DNA from: Flavobacteriales bacterium
Lineage (GTDB): Bacteria; Bacteroidota; Bacteroidia; Flavobacteriales_F; PHOS-HE28
Direction of reading: 5' to 3'
Assembly (NCBI GenBank): GCA_016710015.1
Contig: JADJLR010000003.1
Location: forward strand, 372,001 to 436,000
DNA length: 64,000 bases
How positions within the stretch are numbered: the first letter of the stretch is position 1; each line of letters begins with the position of its first letter. The notes beneath the pieces were generated by a model. The model made no database searches and had not been told where the DNA came from. It saw only the letters and a program-made list of their open reading frames with translations. Positions 61,676-64,000 of this stretch are shown here, in pieces. A program made the position numbers and the translations under genes.

Positions 61676-62905
61676 GTGAACCTCCCGCTCCTCTTCGCCC
61701 GGCGCTATTTGCTTGCCAAGCGCAGCACCAATGCGATCAACATCATCACGGGCATCAGCATCGGGGTGATCGCGGTGGTGACAGCAGCCATGGTAGTGGT
61801 CCTAAGCACACTGAACGGTATCGCGGAATTGGTGGATAGCATCTATAGCCCGTTCGATCAGGACATCACCATCACCGCCGCTGTGGGCAAGACCTTTGGC
61901 AAGGGTGCCGTGGACATGGAGCGCATTCTCGGCATGCCTGCCGTGCGCAATGCCAGTTGGGTGATCGAGGAGAACGTGCTTCTTCGTTCCGGTGATCAGC
62001 AAACGGTGGCCACCTTGAAGGGCGTGGAACCCCAATACCTCGCCATGAGTCGCATGGATCAGTACATGTACAGCGGAGAACCGACCTTCGAGGGACTGGC
62101 CGGGCCTGCAGCGATCATCGGGATCGGGTTGAAGACGGAGTTGGGGGTTCCCTTGGACGATGGGGTCTTCCAGCCGTTGGAGATCAGTGCCCCGGTGCGT
62201 GGGCGCAAACTGAGCAAATATCAGCAAAAGGCGTTCGAGACCACCGCCATCGCCGTTCGTGGGGCATATACCATGAATATGGAGTTCGACATGAAGTACG
62301 CCGTGGTGCCATTGGAGATCGCAGCGGACCTACTGGAGTACGACAGCGTTGTTACGGCAATGGAGATCCAACTGAACAGCGCCAAGGACATGGACCGCAC
62401 AGCGAAAGAACTCCGCAATGCACTGGGTGAAGCATTCCTGGTGAAGACACGCTACCAGAAGAACGCGTTGATGTACAGCACCAACGCTTCGGAGAAACTC
62501 TTCACCTTCATCGTGCTCTCCTTCATCGGACTCATTGGTGCCTTCAACATCATCGCCTCGCTCACCATGATGATGATCGAGAAGCGCCGGGACATGCGCA
62601 CCCTGATGGGGATGGGCGCAACACCGTCCACCGTGCGTGGGATCTTTTTCGGTGAAGGCGTGTTGATCGTGATGATGGGTACCGTGATCGGACTAGGCGT
62701 AGGGCTGGGCATCTGTTGGGCGCAGCAACAATTCGGTTTCGTTCGCCTGGCCGGATCCGTGGTGGAAGCCTACCCCGTGAAGGTGATCACCACGGACCTG
62801 CTTGCTGTCGCTGCGGCCGTATTGACCATTGGCCTATTCGCCTCGTGGGTACCTCTGCGGACCTTGAGCAGACGATTCCTTCAGGCCACTTCGGCCAATG
62901 CGTAG
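61676..62905 (+). CDS. LolC/LolE-type ABC transporter permease (FtsX family)
   Basis: 409 aa, apparently starting at GTG 61676 (MNLPLLFARRYLLAKRS). One helix near residues 20-45, a periplasmic domain to about 270, then three helices (about 275-300, 320-350 and 370-400) form the MacB/FtsX topology. FIARRYL-type N-terminus and TLMGMGATPSTVRGIFFGEG match lipoprotein-release permeases. No LolD ATPase gene is adjacent. It overlaps dusB by 25 bases at the 3' ends. Confidence 0.9.
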   Translation: MNLPLLFARRYLLAKRSTNAINIITGISIGVIAVVTAAMVVVLSTLNGIAELVDSIYSPFDQDITITAAVGKTFGKGAVDMERILGMPAVRNASWVIEENVLLRSGDQQTVATLKGVEPQYLAMSRMDQYMYSGEPTFEGLAGPAAIIGIGLKTELGVPLDDGVFQPLEISAPVRGRKLSKYQQKAFETTAIAVRGAYTMNMEFDMKYAVVPLEIAADLLEYDSVVTAMEIQLNSAKDMDRTAKELRNALGEAFLVKTRYQKNALMYSTNASEKLFTFIVLSFIGLIGAFNIIASLTMMMIEKRRDMRTLMGMGATPSTVRGIFFGEGVLIVMMGTVIGLGVGLGICWAQQQFGFVRLAGSVVEAYPVKVITTDLLAVAAAVLTIGLFASWVPLRTLSRRFLQATSANA

Positions 62906-63873
62906 GTCGTGATCACTTCGTCCAGGATCTCTTCCAGGATCGCCGGATCACGCTCCGTACACAACCGAAGCCGAACCTCCTTCACGTTGGGCAATCCCTT
63001 CAAGTAGTTGCCGTAGTGGCGACGCATTTCAACCACACCCTCCCACGGTCCCTTCCAAGCCAATGAACTGCGCAGGTGTTCACGCGCAGCCTCCACCCGG
63101 TCCATGATCGAAGGAGGCGGCAGATGCGTACCCGTTGCGATATAGTGCTTGATCTCGTTGAAGATGAACGGATGCCCGATGCTCGCACGACCGATCATGA
63201 TGCCATCGATACCGTAACGATCACGATACTCCACCGCCTTTTCTGGCGAGTCGATATCGCCGTTGCCGAAGATCGGGATGGTGATGCGCGGGTTGTTCTT
63301 CACCTCGCCGATCAAGGTCCAATCCGCAGGGCCCTTGTACAGCTGGGCACGTGTGCGACCGTGAATGCTCAGTGCCTGAATACCGACATCCTGCAAGCGT
63401 TCGGCGACTTCCATGATGTTCTTCGTGGCCTCGTTCCAGCCCAAGCGTGTCTTCACCGTCACGGGCATTTTCACCGCCTTCACCACCTTCTCCGTAAGGC
63501 GCACCATCTTGTCCACGTCTTGAAGTAAACAAGCACCAGCACCCTTGTTCACCACCTTATGTACCGGGCAGCCGTAGTTGATGTCGATCAATTCCGGACC
63601 CGCAGCTTCGGCAATGCGTGCGGCTTCCTCCATGGCATCCTCACTGCCGCCGAACAACTGGATACCCACCGGTCTCTCGTGTTCGAAGATGTCCAACTTC
63701 TTCATCCCCTTGGCCGCCTTGCGGATGAGCCCTTCGCTGCTGATGAATTCCGTGTACATCAGGTCGGCACCGTGCTTCTTGCAAAGTGCACGGAACGGCG
63801 GATCGCTCACGTCCTCCATGGGAGCAAGGAGGAGCGGAAACTCCGGAAGTTCGATGGGGCCGATCTTCACCAT
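62881..63873 (-). CDS. dusB: tRNA-dihydrouridine synthase
   Basis: 330 aa, FMN-dependent TIM barrel. LLAPMEDVSDPPFRALCKK is the Dus N-terminal signature, and DINYGCPVHKVVNKGAGACLL holds the catalytic cysteine. IPIFGNGDIDSPEKAVEYRD and DGIMIGRASIGHPFIF are typical of the DusB branch. It reduces uridines in tRNA D-loops. A TATTTTTG box (63882-63889, minus) ends 8 bases before the ATG, next to the terminator of the gene to the right. Confidence 0.96.
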   Translation of the reverse strand: MVKIGPIELPEFPLLLAPMEDVSDPPFRALCKKHGADLMYTEFISSEGLIRKAAKGMKKLDIFEHERPVGIQLFGGSEDAMEEAARIAEAAGPELIDINYGCPVHKVVNKGAGACLLQDVDKMVRLTEKVVKAVKMPVTVKTRLGWNEATKNIMEVAERLQDVGIQALSIHGRTRAQLYKGPADWTLIGEVKNNPRITIPIFGNGDIDSPEKAVEYRDRYGIDGIMIGRASIGHPFIFNEIKHYIATGTHLPPPSIMDRVEAAREHLRSSLAWKGPWEGVVEMRRHYGNYLKGLPNVKEVRLRLCTERDPAILEEILDEVITTYALAEVA

Positions 63874-63890
63874 TGCGGGTCCAAAAATAC

Positions 63891-63917
63891 GGAAGCCCCG
63901 CTTTTCGCGGGGCTTCC
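63891..63917 (-). terminator. Intrinsic terminator
   Basis: A perfect 11-bp GC-rich stem (ggaagccccgc / gcggggcttcc) with a 5-base loop is followed on the minus strand by GTATTTTTGG. It lies 17 bases after the stop of the partial gene at the right edge, so it should end that transcript. The T-run overlaps the candidate dusB -7 box, so the site may also be the dusB promoter. Confidence 0.75.
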
Positions 63918-63933
63918 AAGGTATCTGAAGGTC

Positions 63934-64000
63934 CTACCGTCCCTGTGAAGCGCTATAATTGATCTTCAACGCGTTGCTCTTGCGTAACTCCTGTTTCACG
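63934..64000 (-). CDS. C-terminal end of an unidentified gene, partial
   Basis: The minus strand reads 21 codons, VKQELRKSNALKINYSASQG-R, and a TAG stop at 63934-63936. The charged, helix-to-loop ending followed by a good terminator supports a real gene whose body lies to the right of the window. Too short to assign. Confidence 0.5.
   Translation of the reverse strand, partial: VKQELRKSNALKINYSASQGR

Overview
The window is ordinary chromosomal DNA from a moderately GC-rich member of the Bacteroidota, probably Flavobacteriales-like. The evidence is type IX secretion (T9SS) type A tail domains on two secreted proteins, a DUF5686/CarboxypepD_reg-like protein, a Bacteroidota-style -7 promoter box (TAnnTTYG) before many genes, few clear Shine-Dalgarno sites, and the order rplM-rpsI-rpsB-tsf-pyrH-frr. 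There are no rRNA or tRNA genes, no CRISPR array and no phage. The one mobile-element trace is a 159-bp MITE-like repeat in the trpS stop codon.

Region 1-10165 (minus strand) is the most striking part: a tightly overlapped operon for a long-range electron-transfer chain. In transcription order it encodes a five-helix membrane cytochrome b-like protein, a membrane-anchored ferredoxin-flavoprotein with a permuted thioredoxin-reductase-like fold, a 20-haem cytochrome c, a 46-haem cytochrome c (currently split by a 58-bp insertion), a paralogous 16-haem cytochrome c, and an outer-membrane beta-barrel-like protein that runs off the left edge. I read this as a route from cytoplasmic NAD(P)H through the inner membrane and periplasm towards the cell surface. 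The 46-haem protein appears to have grown from a 16-haem ancestor by adding ten 3-haem modules, with recent copies in 435-bp (6-haem) tandem repeats.

Region 10166-31303 holds sucA-sucB (2-oxoglutarate dehydrogenase), two small unknown genes, a T9SS-type surface protein, a TIGR01777-family epimerase, an overlapped operon of an RND exporter, rfbA and a polyprenyl diphosphate synthase, a DUF5686-type protein, a radical SAM/SPASM protein, and the translation block frr, pyrH, tsf, rpsB, rpsI, rplM, with a GNRA-capped hairpin in the rpsB leader.

Region 31304-39707 (minus) is a six-gene cluster of mostly unknown function: a coiled-coil protein, a 130-aa protein, a 1028-aa AAA+ ATPase, a possible DUF6638 protein and two membrane proteins. 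It is the second candidate for an undescribed system.

Region 39855-64000 is mixed: kbl, a TylF-like methyltransferase, a JmjC/cupin-like oxygenase, a degenerate CPBP protein, gatC and an acyltransferase on minus. On plus are trpS, a small cytochrome b / lipoprotein cytochrome c pair coupled to hflX, and a class A penicillin-binding protein. Then come an acyltransferase-3 protein, a 1792-aa T9SS surface protein, an MsbA-like ABC exporter, rbfA, a methyltransferase, a polytopic membrane protein, a LolC/E-type permease, dusB, and the C-terminal 21 codons of a gene entering from the right.
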